64,000 bases of DNA from Adenanthera pavonina. Lineage: Eukaryota > Streptophyta > Magnoliopsida > Fabales > Fabaceae. Both the position numbers and the translations under genes were made by a program. The stretch is from positions 39,759,001 through 39,823,000 of the forward strand of contig JAIVEN010000002.1 in NCBI GenBank assembly GCA_026686845.1, written 5' to 3'. The stretch's first letter is position 1, and each line of letters opens with the position of its first letter. A model generated the notes under the pieces. That model saw only the letters and a list, made by a program, of their open reading frames with translations, had not been told where the DNA came from and searched no databases. Of the stretch, positions 8,705-18,515 are shown piece after piece.

Positions 8705-11700
8705 ACATTGTTTTGCAGGTCTGTCTCAAAGCTAAGAAAAGCAACAAATGGTATATGGACAGTGCCTGCTCAAGTCACATGACTGGTGACAAGGAGAAGT
8801 TCATCACCCTTAGAGACAAAAAAGGAGGAAAGTTGACCTTTGGAGGTGATCAATATGGTAAAATTGTTGGCATTGGCATTGTGGGCAAAAATCCTGAAAC
8901 ATCCATTGAAGAGGTGCTGTTTGTGATTGGCCTCAACCACAACTTGCTAAGCGTGAGTCAGACTTGTGACAAAGGAAACTGGGTGCTGTTTGACTCAAAG
9001 TTTTGCCTGGTCATTAGAAAAAGTGATCACAGAGTAATCCTCAAAGCTAAAAGGGATGGTAACTGCTACACTATTGACCTTGATGAACTTCCTCCTTTAG
9101 ATTCTGTATGCTTAATCAGTAAGAATAATGATAGTTGGCTATGGCATAGGAGATTAGCTCATGTCAATATGAATCAATTGTCTAAACTGGTTAAAAATGA
9201 GCTAGTTACTGGTTTGCCAAAAATATCTTTTGAAAAGGATAAAGAATGTGATGCATGCTTAAAAGGAAAACAAACTAAATCATCCTTCAAATCCAAAAAC
9301 ACAGTTACCACAACAAGACCACTTGAATTGTTGCATATGGACTTAATTGGACCTTCAAGGGTAAAGAGTCTAGGTGGCAATCTGTATGTGCTTGTAATTG
9401 TTGATGATTATTCTAGATTTACTTGGACATTATTTCTTTCTTCTAAAAGTGATACCTTTGATGCATTTGTAACCTTAGCCAAGAAAGTGCAAAATGAGAA
9501 AGGTATTTCTATTGTGTCTATCAGATCAGATCATGGAGGAGAATTTGAAAATACATACTTCCTGGAGTACTGCAGTAAGCATGGAATTGACCACAACTTC
9601 TCTGCTCCAAGGACTCCTCAACAAAATGGAGTAGTAGAAAGGAAGAACAGAACTATTGGGGAGATGGCTAGAACTATGCTGAATGAGAAGGAACTTTCTC
9701 AAGTGTTCTGGGCTGATGTAGTAAACACAGCAAGTTACATCATCAACAGAGCATACATCAGACCCATCCTAGGAAAGACTCCATACGAGCTGTACAAGGG
9801 GAGAAAGCCAAATCTGTCCCATCTCCATGTGTTCAGATGCAAATGCTTCATTCACAACAATGGCAAAGAAAACCTAGGTAAATTTGATGCCAAATCAGAT
9901 GAAGGTATATTTCCTGGCTACTCTAGTAGGAGTAAGGCATATAGAGTTTATAATAAAAGATCAAATGTGGTAGAGGAATCTGTGCATGTGGTTTTCATTG
10001 AAAATGAAACTATTTCAAAACATGTTACCAATGAGGATGATCTTGCTTTCAATTTTGAAAAACTGGGCATATCTGATAAAAGTAGAACTGAACCTCCAAA
10101 GATATCTGAATCTGTTAACATAGAGGAAGATATCCAGGAGCAAGAGTTTGATGAAGAAAATAATGAAGAAACATCTCAAGAACTCCCTAGAGCTTGGAGA
10201 TATCAAAGGAATCATCCTGTTGATCAAGTGATAGGAGATGTTCAAGAGAGAGTCAAAACCAGAAAACAGTTAAGGGATCAAATGCTAAATTGTGCTTTCA
10301 TTTCTCAAATTGAACCCAAATGTGCTGAAGAAGCCTTAACTGATGATTACTGGATTTTGGCAATGCAAGATGAACTAAATCAGTTTGAAAGAAATCAAGT
10401 TTGGGATTTAGTTCCAAGACCCAAAAATCATCCTATTATTGGTACCAAATGGGTTTTCAGAAACAAACTTGATGAATCTGGAACTATAATCAGAAATAAA
10501 GCTAAATTAGTTGCTAAAGGGTATAATCAAGAAGAAGGTATTGATTTTGAAGAAACCTTTGCACCAGTAGCCAGATTAGAAGCTATAAGGATTCTACTAG
10601 CTTATGCATGCATGAAAAATATTTTGCTATATCAAATGGATGTAAAAAGTGCCTTTCTGAATGGATATATCATGGAAGAGGTTTATGTAGATCAACCTCC
10701 AGGCTTTGAGGATTCTACAAAACCAAACCATGTCTATAAACTGAAGAAAGCTCTTTATGGATTAAAACAAGCCCCTAGAGCATGGTATGAAAGATTGAGC
10801 AACTTTCTGACTGAAAAAGGGTTTAACAGAGGCAAAGTTGACACAACTTTATTCACTAAGAAAGAGAATAAAGATTTACTAATTGTCCAAATCTATGTTG
10901 ATGATATTATTTTCGGTGCTACTAATGAAACTCTTTGCAAGGAATTTTCTAAGTTAATGCAGGGAGAATTCGAGATGTCTATGATGGGTGAACTCAATTT
11001 CTTCCTTGGATTGCAAATCAGACAGCTTAATGATGGTATCTTTCTCAGTCAATCCAAGTATCTAAAGGAGCTGTTAAAGAAGTTTGGAATGGAGAATGCC
11101 AAGCCAATGGGAACACCTATGGCCACTGGAACCAAACTGGACATGGATGAAAATGGGAAAATGTTTGACATTACTCAATACAGAAGAATGATTGGATCCC
11201 TGCTGTACCTAACTGCCAGCAGACCTGACATTATGTTCAGTGTCTGCATGTGTGCAAGGTTCCAATCATGCCCCAAAGAAACCCATGCAACAGCTGTGAA
11301 AAGAATTTTCAGATATCTAATTGGAACATCACAGATGGGTCTTTGGTATCCAAAAGACAATGGAGAAGATCTCAAAGGATACACTGATGCTGACTTTGCA
11401 GGATCCAAAACTGACAGAAAAAGCACAAGTGGAACTTGTCAGTTTCTTGGAGGATTCCTGGTTTCATGGTTCAGCAAAAAGCAAAACAGTGTAGCTCTAT
11501 CCACTGCAGAAGCTGAGTATGTTGCAGCTGGAAGCTGTTGTGCCCAAGTCATCTGGATGAAGCAGCAGCTTGAAGATCTTGAGGTTAAAATGAAAGAGAT
11601 ACCCATCATGTGTGATAATCAAAGTGCCATAAACATCACTAAGAATCCTGTCATGCACTCAAGGACGAAACATATTGAGGTTAGACACCACTTCATAAGG

Positions 11701-11844
11701 GATCATGTTCTGAAAGAAGAAGTTAAGCTGGAATACATCCCAACAGAGGATCAACTAGCTGACATACTGACCAAACCTCTACCAGAAGACATGTATTGCA
11801 AAATAAGGAGAGAGTTGGGAATGGTAAATCCCAATGAATTGTAA
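8692..11844 (+). CDS. pol: Sirevirus Pol polyprotein: protease, integrase, RT, RNase H
   Basis: This frame is open from just after a TAA at 8689 to TAA at 11842-11844. The first ATG (8755) lies inside the protease motif, so translation must come from gag by -1 shifting or another route; the gag overlap is only 8692-8704. Protease: MDSACSSHMTG, with the catalytic Asp at 8758. The integrase zinc region (WHRRLAHVN...CDACLKGKQ) is followed by a D-D35-E core with codons at 9340, 9529 and 9637 (HMDLIGP, RSDHGGEF, PQQNGVVERKNR). Reverse transcriptase has MDVKSAFLNG and YVDD at 10894-10905. RNase H has DADFAGSKTDRKSTSG, ALSTAEAEYVA and the terminal DILTKPL. No stop or missing catalytic residue was found. 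Glycine of the protease DSG triad is Ala, which aspartic proteases tolerate. Confidence 0.94.
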   Translation, partial: KEIINIVLQVCLKAKKSNKWYMDSACSSHMTGDKEKFITLRDKKGGKLTFGGDQYGKIVGIGIVGKNPETSIEEVLFVIGLNHNLLSVSQTCDKGNWVLFDSKFCLVIRKSDHRVILKAKRDGNCYTIDLDELPPLDSVCLISKNNDSWLWHRRLAHVNMNQLSKLVKNELVTGLPKISFEKDKECDACLKGKQTKSSFKSKNTVTTTRPLELLHMDLIGPSRVKSLGGNLYVLVIVDDYSRFTWTLFLSSKSDTFDAFVTLAKKVQNEKGISIVSIRSDHGGEFENTYFLEYCSKHGIDHNFSAPRTPQQNGVVERKNRTIGEMARTMLNEKELSQVFWADVVNTASYIINRAYIRPILGKTPYELYKGRKPNLSHLHVFRCKCFIHNNGKENLGKFDAKSDEGIFPGYSSRSKAYRVYNKRSNVVEESVHVVFIENETISKHVTNEDDLAFNFEKLGISDKSRTEPPKISESVNIEEDIQEQEFDEENNEETSQELPRAWRYQRNHPVDQVIGDVQERVKTRKQLRDQMLNCAFISQIEPKCAEEALTDDYWILAMQDELNQFERNQVWDLVPRPKNHPIIGTKWVFRNKLDESGTIIRNKAKLVAKGYNQEEGIDFEETFAPVARLEAIRILLAYACMKNILLYQMDVKSAFLNGYIMEEVYVDQPPGFEDSTKPNHVYKLKKALYGLKQAPRAWYERLSNFLTEKGFNRGKVDTTLFTKKENKDLLIVQIYVDDIIFGATNETLCKEFSKLMQGEFEMSMMGELNFFLGLQIRQLNDGIFLSQSKYLKELLKKFGMENAKPMGTPMATGTKLDMDENGKMFDITQYRRMIGSLLYLTASRPDIMFSVCMCARFQSCPKETHATAVKRIFRYLIGTSQMGLWYPKDNGEDLKGYTDADFAGSKTDRKSTSGTCQFLGGFLVSWFSKKQNSVALSTAEAEYVAAGSCCAQVIWMKQQLEDLEVKMKEIPIMCDNQSAINITKNPVMHSRTKHIEVRHHFIRDHVLKEEVKLEYIPTEDQLADILTKPLPEDMYCKIRRELGMVNPNEL

Positions 11845-12839
11845 GTCATTTCTGTGCAATTATGTCTTCAGAATTTTTAATATTAGAATTTATTCTAACT
11901 TGAGCATCGGAGTATGTTTCAATATAGTTGCAGGTGCTCCTTGTGAAAATCAATGTCTAAAAGTTTGAAAGATTGGAGCACTCCAGATTGGAACAACCAG
12001 AAAGTAAAGTGAATGATAATTATTCTAAGGTCTGGATCCATTCTGTAAGTTTTTAAAGCTGAAATTTGTATGATGTTTGATTGCTAGATGAGTTTCGTTG
12101 ATAATCTGTGTTTTCGAACTTGTCAACATTTTGAACATTCGAATTTTGGTTAATCAACAGACGAACGTTGGCCTGTTATGCCTTGAACAGTTCTCGATAA
12201 TACCTCAAAATTCGTCTGTTGAAGCTTAAAAGTTCGAATTTTCAAAACAGAAATTTCAAGAGTATAATTGTCCATCACTGTTATGCGAATTGTTACTTCT
12301 TAACATACGAATGTTGGACAATATTTATAAAAGTTGAAAATTCGAAGTCTCAGTTCAAAATTCGTCTATTGACTTATGCTCTTGATGATTGAATGCTTGA
12401 AAGATGATGCTCTGTATGCTTAATTCGTCTATTGGTTGAAGTTTTGTCTGTTGAAGCTGTTTTTCTTTTCAACATTCGAATTTTGTCAGAGCAAAATTCG
12501 TCTGATTTTGTATGTATTGATTGTTTCAAGTCACTGTCAGACGAACTTTCAGACGAAAATTCGTCTGTCAGTAAGACAAGCTGAACGGTTTAACTTGTAA
12601 CTGCCCGAAGTTTGAATTTTGACCCCTTAAAATTCGTCTGTCAGACGGTTACATACGTTAAAACCGACGGTTTCCCGCAGAACAGACGCAACCCTATTTG
12701 TAACTCCTCCAAGTCTGTTCTGATTCTCTCTTCAATCCTCTTAACTCCAGCCCAAAAATCGTCTTTTCTCACCGATTAAACTTCCTTTCGCATCCCTTAA
12801 ATCTATTCTCAGCCACATTCTGCATCATTCAACCAAGAG
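11845..12839 (+). promoter_or_regulatory. Non-coding linker between pol and the envelope-like ORF
   Basis: About 1 kb holds no ORF. From about 12110 to 12660 it repeats the U3 motifs of the LTR: CAGACGAA, TTCGTCTG and ATTCGAAT-type palindromes in both orientations. The last 120 bp switch to a C/T-rich leader that ends in CTATTCTCAG (AG at 12811-12812), 27 nt before the next ATG. The leader looks like a 5' UTR or an intron end, so the third ORF may have its own promoter or a spliced subgenomic RNA. Both are inferences. Confidence 0.6.
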
Positions 12840-14663
12840 ATGGCAAGAGTAAAGATTCCTGGAACAGGACAAGCTGGGTCTCGGCCTAAGAGGACAGTCA
12901 AATCTCAATATGCTACAAAGGAAGGAGAGAAATCCAAGAGAAAGGCCGAACCCGGTAAAGCTACTCCTTCCAAACGTCAAAAATCCTCCTCCAAGTCAGA
13001 ATCTCAGAAAGCTGGGCCCTCTTCTTCAAAATCTGTAGTTCCTTCGGCTGGTACTGCTGCTGTAGCTTCCTCTTCTTCTACTGAATCTGGAGAGTTTGAA
13101 TTGACTACACTGCCACTGTGGAGCACTCCTGAGATTCAAGAAGAGTACACTACCAAGTTTTCAAACAAAAAGGTAATCAAGCCTCACTGTGTAAATATGG
13201 AACAATTTCTGATATCCAACAACTTTGATGCTGCAATATGGTTGATAAAGTATAAAAATCTGTTGGAAATTGCTGAAAAATATGATGATGAGGTAGTAAA
13301 GACTTGGTATGCCTCTCTCAAGTATAACAGCAAGAAAAGGAAATGGGAGGTCACCTTGAGATCAAGGACCATTTGGCTTGCTGATGAAACCTTCAATGAG
13401 GTGTTGGAGATCCCAGGTCAAGATGGGCTGAAAGTTGACATTACAGTCTCTGGGTATATGGATGAGGCTAGCACAGCTGACGAAGAAGGTGAGCCCTTCC
13501 TATATTACAAGGAGAGCACTATCTTGGACACCTTGTTTAGAAGAAGGGAGAATAGGCCCACAATAAATCTGTTGAAGCCCACAGACCTCAGTGTACAAGT
13601 AAGGATCTTGCACTACATAGTGTCCAGGATCATATTCAACAAGGGTGGCAGCTTCAATTTGATAACAAGGGCAGAGGCTCATGTGATGACTGCCATCATA
13701 CGTGGGAAGCTGATCAATATGGGGCATATCATTCTCCAGCGTATGATAAAGGCAAGGGATCAGAGGAAAGATTCCACACTTCCCTATGCAGCAATTATCT
13801 CAAGAATCCTGCAGCATGCTAGGATTCAGCACATTGAAAAGGGGAAAGGGAAGCTCACTGAGGCCTTCAAAGAAGAGGAATTGCAAAGGATGGGCATTGA
13901 AAGAGATGAAGGACATTGGGTTGGAAAGGGAACAGGAAAATCTGAAGATTTGTTCTTTATTGCTGATGCATCCCTCCAACAAGAAGGCACCTCTGAGGCT
14001 CCTGGCAGATCTGTACCTCAGCCTTCTCAGCCTATTCCATCTCCATCCAGGCCCACTCACCCTCCTTCCACTCCCTCCTCTCGAACCAAGCCAACTAAGA
14101 TCACTGAGATGTTTGACAATCTGTCAACACTCATTCTCAGCATTAAGGATGAGCAAAATGCCAAATTTGCTCACCTGCAAGATCAGATACATCAGTTGGC
14201 AGTGAATATGAAGGTGGTGGCTGATGCCTATGAAGAGATTAGAAATGCAATTCCTACCACTTCAGTTCCACCTCAGCCTGGTATCCCTGAGCCTTCTCTG
14301 TCTCCATCCCCTGTGCCTCCAAGTCCCTTCGAGATTGTTTCCACTGACCATGATAATGATAGTCCTGATGCCATGAAATCACCTAGTCCTGGTCCACCCT
14401 TGGACTATGGATTGGAAGAAAATAGCCCTCCTGAGCCTATGCAAGAGGATGCTCAGGGTTCAATTCTGTCTATACAAGAATCTGAGCAAGTTGAAAGACT
14501 GGTTGCAGCCATGAGCAATGAGGAAAGAAGCATTGTTCCTGTTATTGATTATTTTGCCATTGCTCACAATGCCCTTCTACTAGCTCAAAGGAGAAGGCTT
14601 GAAGAAATGTTTCCTCCTCCTGCACCAGTCTCTCCTTCTCTTGCTGATTATGGACTGTCATAG
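12840..14663 (+). CDS. Sirevirus envelope-like protein, main open part (607 aa)
   Basis: This third ORF, between pol and the 3' LTR, is the 'envelope-like' gene of Sireviruses; its function is unknown. The start is ATG 12840 after a C/T-rich leader. Residues 1-85 are basic and Ser-rich, with two clusters that resemble nuclear localisation signals (KSKRK, PSKRQK). A conserved core at about 95-375 resembles the 'plant transposon protein' found in other Sirevirus third ORFs. A Pro/Ser linker (390-420), a likely coiled coil (425-470, KITEMFDNLSTLIL...) and an acidic Pro-rich tail follow. I see no signal peptide and no membrane segment, so a fusion-envelope role is not supported by sequence. The frame meets TAG at 14661 and TAG at 14694, then stays open to 14966. 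Confidence 0.85.
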   Translation: MARVKIPGTGQAGSRPKRTVKSQYATKEGEKSKRKAEPGKATPSKRQKSSSKSESQKAGPSSSKSVVPSAGTAAVASSSSTESGEFELTTLPLWSTPEIQEEYTTKFSNKKVIKPHCVNMEQFLISNNFDAAIWLIKYKNLLEIAEKYDDEVVKTWYASLKYNSKKRKWEVTLRSRTIWLADETFNEVLEIPGQDGLKVDITVSGYMDEASTADEEGEPFLYYKESTILDTLFRRRENRPTINLLKPTDLSVQVRILHYIVSRIIFNKGGSFNLITRAEAHVMTAIIRGKLINMGHIILQRMIKARDQRKDSTLPYAAIISRILQHARIQHIEKGKGKLTEAFKEEELQRMGIERDEGHWVGKGTGKSEDLFFIADASLQQEGTSEAPGRSVPQPSQPIPSPSRPTHPPSTPSSRTKPTKITEMFDNLSTLILSIKDEQNAKFAHLQDQIHQLAVNMKVVADAYEEIRNAIPTTSVPPQPGIPEPSLSPSPVPPSPFEIVSTDHDNDSPDAMKSPSPGPPLDYGLEENSPPEPMQEDAQGSILSIQESEQVERLVAAMSNEERSIVPVIDYFAIAHNALLLAQRRRLEEMFPPPAPVSPSLADYGLS

Positions 14664-14966
14664 GAACAGAGAGCTCGGCTAGCTCTTTCCAGGTAGGAAA
14701 TGCAAGAGCTGCTTGAGGTCTCTGATGATTCTGATGAAGAGCCTTCAACTGCACCAGTTCAGCCAGAAATTCCTTTTGCTCCTGTCCCTCTTCGTGCTGT
14801 TCCTCTCACTCAGATACCTCCTCCAATGGACTTTGCTGGGCTTTCTGATGATGCCAAAAAGGGGGAGAAGATAAAGCAAACTGGGACTAAGCACACTGGA
14901 AGATCTACTGAGTCATCTGGGAAAGGAAAGACTTACAGCAAGAAGTCTAAGCCAAGGAAGAAGTGA
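14664..14966 (+). pseudogene. Tail of the envelope-like ORF beyond two in-frame TAG codons
   Basis: The same frame as 12840-14663 continues for 100 codons after TAG 14661-14663, broken once more by TAG 14694-14696, and ends at TGA 14964-14966. The tail is acidic (SDDSDEEPS), Pro-rich, then Lys-rich. The segment FAGLSDDAKKGEK contains the coding copy of the polypurine tract. The relic at 36309 keeps the same DD(A/D)KKGEK context, which suggests that the tail was once translated. Either the tail is lost through two nonsense changes or it is made by readthrough. Confidence 0.65.
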
Positions 14967-15235
14967 TGTTTTTAGATCTTAGGCTAAATCTTCTTGTTGT
15001 ATCTAGTTTTAAATTGTTTTATTGTTTGTTTGATGTTTTGAGAACTGATTGAAATATGTATTGCAACAATTTGTTTAAGTAAATTATGTTCTTGATTGCA
15101 ATGATTTGGGCTTTGAATCTCTTCACTTCATCTGTTGAAAATGATATCTTATGAACTGTAATCCATATGTTGAGGGGGAGCTTGTGTAAGCAAACCCAAG
15201 TACTAATCCAGTTTGTGAGTTGTTTTGTCATCATC
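14967..15235 (+). other. 3' non-coding stretch before the polypurine tract
   Basis: No ORF is present. It is T-rich and includes a purine run TGAGGGGGAG at 15171-15180, about 65 bp upstream of the tract used as PPT. Confidence 0.5.
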
Positions 15236-15249
15236 AAAAAGGGGGAGAA
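15236..15249 (+). other. Polypurine tract (plus-strand primer)
   Basis: AAAAAGGGGGAGAA abuts the first base of the 3' LTR (15250). An identical 14-mer lies inside the envelope-like ORF at 14856-14869 and in the second Sirevirus relic at 36309-36322. Confidence 0.92.
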
Positions 15250-16971
15250 TGTTGGATCAAGAGTTTTGATGATTCCAAACCAACACTCAAGAGCTTGGAT
15301 TGAAGATATCAAAGGAGATTAAAGCTGTTTCAAGTGAAGGTCTTCTGTGAATTGGCTATTAGATCTTTTGTAGGATCTTTAGTTTTTGTTTAGATTGGGT
15401 AAAAGATTTTGATTTGAGAAAAAGACGTTTTCAAACCTTGATTTGAAGTTAAATCTTTACTTATTTGGAAAATACTCACAAACAGACGAAGTCTGAAAGT
15501 ATAACTGAACTGTCAAGTTGGAAATTCGAACTTTGCTTTTGGAAATTCGAATTTTGAGCTAAAACTGAATAAGTCTGGAGAGGTGTCCCTCTGTCAGACG
15601 AATTTTGGTCTTTCAAAATTCGAATTTCAATCAAGACTGAAAGAAGCCTTTTTGTGACAGACGAACTTCACAGTTTCAAAATTCGAATTTCAGACAAAAT
15701 GCAATTTATGAAAACCAAAGAAATTCGTCTGAAGCTTTGCTAAAGTTCATCTGAAATTAAGAAGAAACTAAGTTTGAAAAATGCTCTTTGACAGACGAAA
15801 TTTTACTTAGCAAAATTCGAATTTTCATCTGAGTCAAAAAAAGCTACTTTGTGACATTCGAATTTCACTCTTTCAAAATTCGAATTTCAGACAAAACAAA
15901 ACTTGAGAAAATAGAGGAAATTCGTCTGAATGTTTGATAAAGTTCATCTGAGATCATGAATGATTTAAGTCTCAAAACTGGTCTCTGACAGACGAATTTC
16001 ACTCTGTCAAAATTTGAATTTCAAAGAAAGTGAACTACTGTGTCTATTTGGACGTTCAATGGACAGACGAATTTTGGACTTCCAAAATTCGAATTTCGAG
16101 GGCACTGTAGCAAATTGAAAACACTGTTCACACTTAACAGAAAATCTTACTTCTTAAAAATTCGTATGTCACATTGTGAAAATATTTTATGAGTTTCGAA
16201 ATTCGAATTTCACTCTATGGACAGACGAACTTCGCTTTTTTACGTTGGAGGCTTTAACCTTCAGTTCCCTCGAAATTCGTCTGTTGGCCAACCGAAATTC
16301 GAATTTCAGTATGTCAGAAACATTAAATGCGGTTGGTGAACGGATAGTTTTTCAGAGTAACCGTTGGATAACTTCCCCAACGAATAGATTTAGTCTCTAA
16401 CGGATATTTGAGATCTAAATCTATAAATATAACATTATTTGAAGTTGTGGGTAACGAATCAAACTTGTATATACCGAATTTCTGCTGAATCTTCATCTCA
16501 AAAGCTTTTACCCTTCCAACTTCATTATTTGTACTTAAACTTTCATATCTACTCTATTCTAGAGAGTTATTCATTTGTAAACAATCTACTCTTTATCTGA
16601 AAGATAGATTTACTTGTGAGGGGTATTCACAAGGGGATTGGGAAGCACATAGAGAAAGTGCTTAGAGAGTTTGAGAGAGCTCAGAACAGAGCATACTCGT
16701 GTACTGTGGCTTTAGCAAGAAGCCCGTTGAAATTCTTGCTGGAAAGTGGATAAATCTCAAGAGGTGTCTTGGGGACTGGATGTAGGTCAAGTGGATAGAC
16801 CGAACCAGGATAAATCACTGAGTTCTCTTCTCCTTATCTCTACTTTTCAGCTTGCTCTATTTTACACGTTGCTTTCATTATACTGTGATATTTTCACTTG
16901 CTTTACTTTGTGCAGAAAAATTTCAATCTTCCCAATTCACCCCCCCTCTTGGGAAGTCAGCCTTGCTAACA
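15250..16971 (+). repeat. 3' LTR of the complete Sirevirus
   Basis: It is 1722 bp, the same length as the 5' LTR. I found 18 substitutions, 4 of them CG in this copy versus TG in the 5' copy (at 15599, 15684, 16090 and 16293). A TATA-like box is at 16421-16430. It is followed directly by the GAGCT duplication at 16972-16976. Confidence 0.96.
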
Positions 16972-17182
16972 GAGCTTGTGTTTTCTTCTAAGTTAACTTG
17001 AGATCTAGGCACCATCAACTAAGGGTAAAAGCAGACCATGTCTTAAAAGTTGCTTTCAAGACAAGATATGAGCATTATGAATTTCTGATTATGTCATTTG
17101 GTCTTACCAATGCACCTGCAATTTTCATGGGCTACATGAATAAAATTTTTAGACATTATTTAGACCAAGTTGTTGTGGTCTT
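16972..17182 (+). pseudogene. Ty3/gypsy reverse transcriptase, continued after the Sirevirus
   Basis: After the duplicated GAGCT (16972-16976) the frame begun at 4873 resumes with the mid-RT motifs HHQLRVKADHVLKVAFKTRY, FLIMSFGLTNAPAIFM and FRHYLDQVVVVF. Stops are present before the HHQLRV motif. The frame ends at 17182, just before the active-site DD should appear, where an inverted gypsy LTR begins. The C-terminal RT and the RNase H are missing from the window. Confidence 0.88.
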
Positions 17183-18515
17183 TATAACATCTTACCATTA
17201 GATCTTATTTTTCATGTATTAGACCTTGTTTATAGTCTATTAATCATGATTGGAGGTTTGAGTCACTTAAAATATCAAAACAGAAAAATTCAAAATTTTG
17301 GTTACTATTTATATGGTAAAACCTCTTTACTGATCAAATTTCAAAATTTCATAACTAATTCTAGAAAAATTGTATCTATGTGATTTAAGTCTCTAAAAAT
17401 AGACTAAAATTGTGTCTACATGTAAAAAATAAGAACTAGAGCATTCTTTGTGCCAAATGGTACAGTAAATTCCACAAAATTTACTATTTATTTGGTCATT
17501 TTTCAGTTAATCAGTTTTCTGGCACTAAATTTTAAAAATCATAATAAATCATACACATATCCAATTTGGGTGATCTTTAGTTCTATAGAAAGCTTATTCT
17601 ATCTAGTTTTTATACATGTATAATACATAACTTAATTTCCCTACTTCAATCAAACAATGTGACTTCACTTTAAGTGTTCTAGAAAGACCTTTTCTCATCA
17701 TAAGTTGGCAAACTAACTTTCATAACACATTTACATCACCATTTCTTGATCCAAGTCTGTACCATACATCATGTGAAACTTAAAGGGACATAATGACCTT
17801 AAACTACAGATTTAATACAATACACATAAATTTACATAAAAGTTCAAAAAAGAATATCATAGCTAAGACAACTAGTTTAGTCATCAATTTCTTCTTCCCT
17901 TCCTTGCTCTTTCTTAGAGGTCTTGCCATGACTTGTTCCTAAATATGTTAGTGATATGAAATGGTGAGATTAAAAAAATCTCAATAGCAATATCAATTTA
18001 TGCATGCATGCTAAACTATGTTAAGATCTGTGTTTATTTTAATATTCTATTTCAAACAGTATTAATGTGGAGCCCACATACTTTTCTTTCTACTTTATCT
18101 ACTTTTGTGGTGCCCATAGTACCTTTTTCTTTGTACTGTTCATTTTACTATACTTGACCATCAATTTCTCTTCAAACTGATCCTTTTAACCTCAAGGCGA
18201 TATTCCATTGCGTCCTGTATGTCAAGAGGTTCATTTTGGCATAAATTTTATAAAATTATGAAATCACCCCTAGGAAGGAGAAAATGCAAATAATCATCTT
18301 GTAGGTGCTTTTTCATAATTTTCTCCATGGACCAAACTGCTGATAATTTTTCTTGCAGGGATTAGATTGTATATCCATTTTTATTCCTTCCCTAGATTGT
18401 GAAATTGCCATTTCATTTCTTTTTTCATCAATTTATGCATCTCAAACTATTTATCATATTTTTATATTATAACACTATTTTTACACACAATATCTAAAAA
18501 ATTGGGGATGTTACA
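17183..18515 (-). repeat. Inverted gypsy LTR fragment
   Basis: The minus strand starts TGTAACATCCCC at 18515 and ends near TATA at 17183, where TGTTATA stands for the usual TGTTACA end. It contains stretches common to the other gypsy LTRs here (TTCTAGAATTAGTTATGAA). Reading on the minus strand, a purine run (AAGGGAGAGGGAAA, 18516-18529) precedes it, so it is a 3' LTR with its polypurine tract. The flanks GTCTT and TTTCC do not match, so it is not a simple solo-LTR insertion but a rearranged piece. Confidence 0.7.

Larger units (their letters stand above)
5128..16971 (+). mobile_element. Complete Sirevirus-type Ty1/copia retrotransposon, 11.8 kb
   Basis: The element has identical-length LTRs with TG...CA ends, exact 5-bp duplications, a Met-tRNA primer site, gag, pol in the copia order (protease, integrase, reverse transcriptase, RNase H), an envelope-like third ORF and a polypurine tract. 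Large size, long gag with two zinc knuckles, and an extra ORF between pol and the 3' LTR are hallmarks of the Sirevirus lineage (SIRE1-like). My alignment of the two LTRs found 18 substitutions in 1722 bp (1.0%) and no indels, so insertion was recent. With the often used 1.3e-8 substitutions per site per year this is about 0.4 million years, an assumption-dependent figure. Pol is open. gag and pol are in different frames, and the third ORF has two stops, so autonomy is uncertain. Confidence 0.96.

Noticed and set aside
8689..8705. Canonical -1 frameshift heptamer at the gag-pol overlap
   Set aside because: No X XXY YYZ pattern fits the gag frame in the overlap.
13786..14205. 139-codon plus-strand ORF
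   Set aside because: It is an out-of-frame reading within the envelope-like ORF; its Leu/Pro richness follows from the coding composition.
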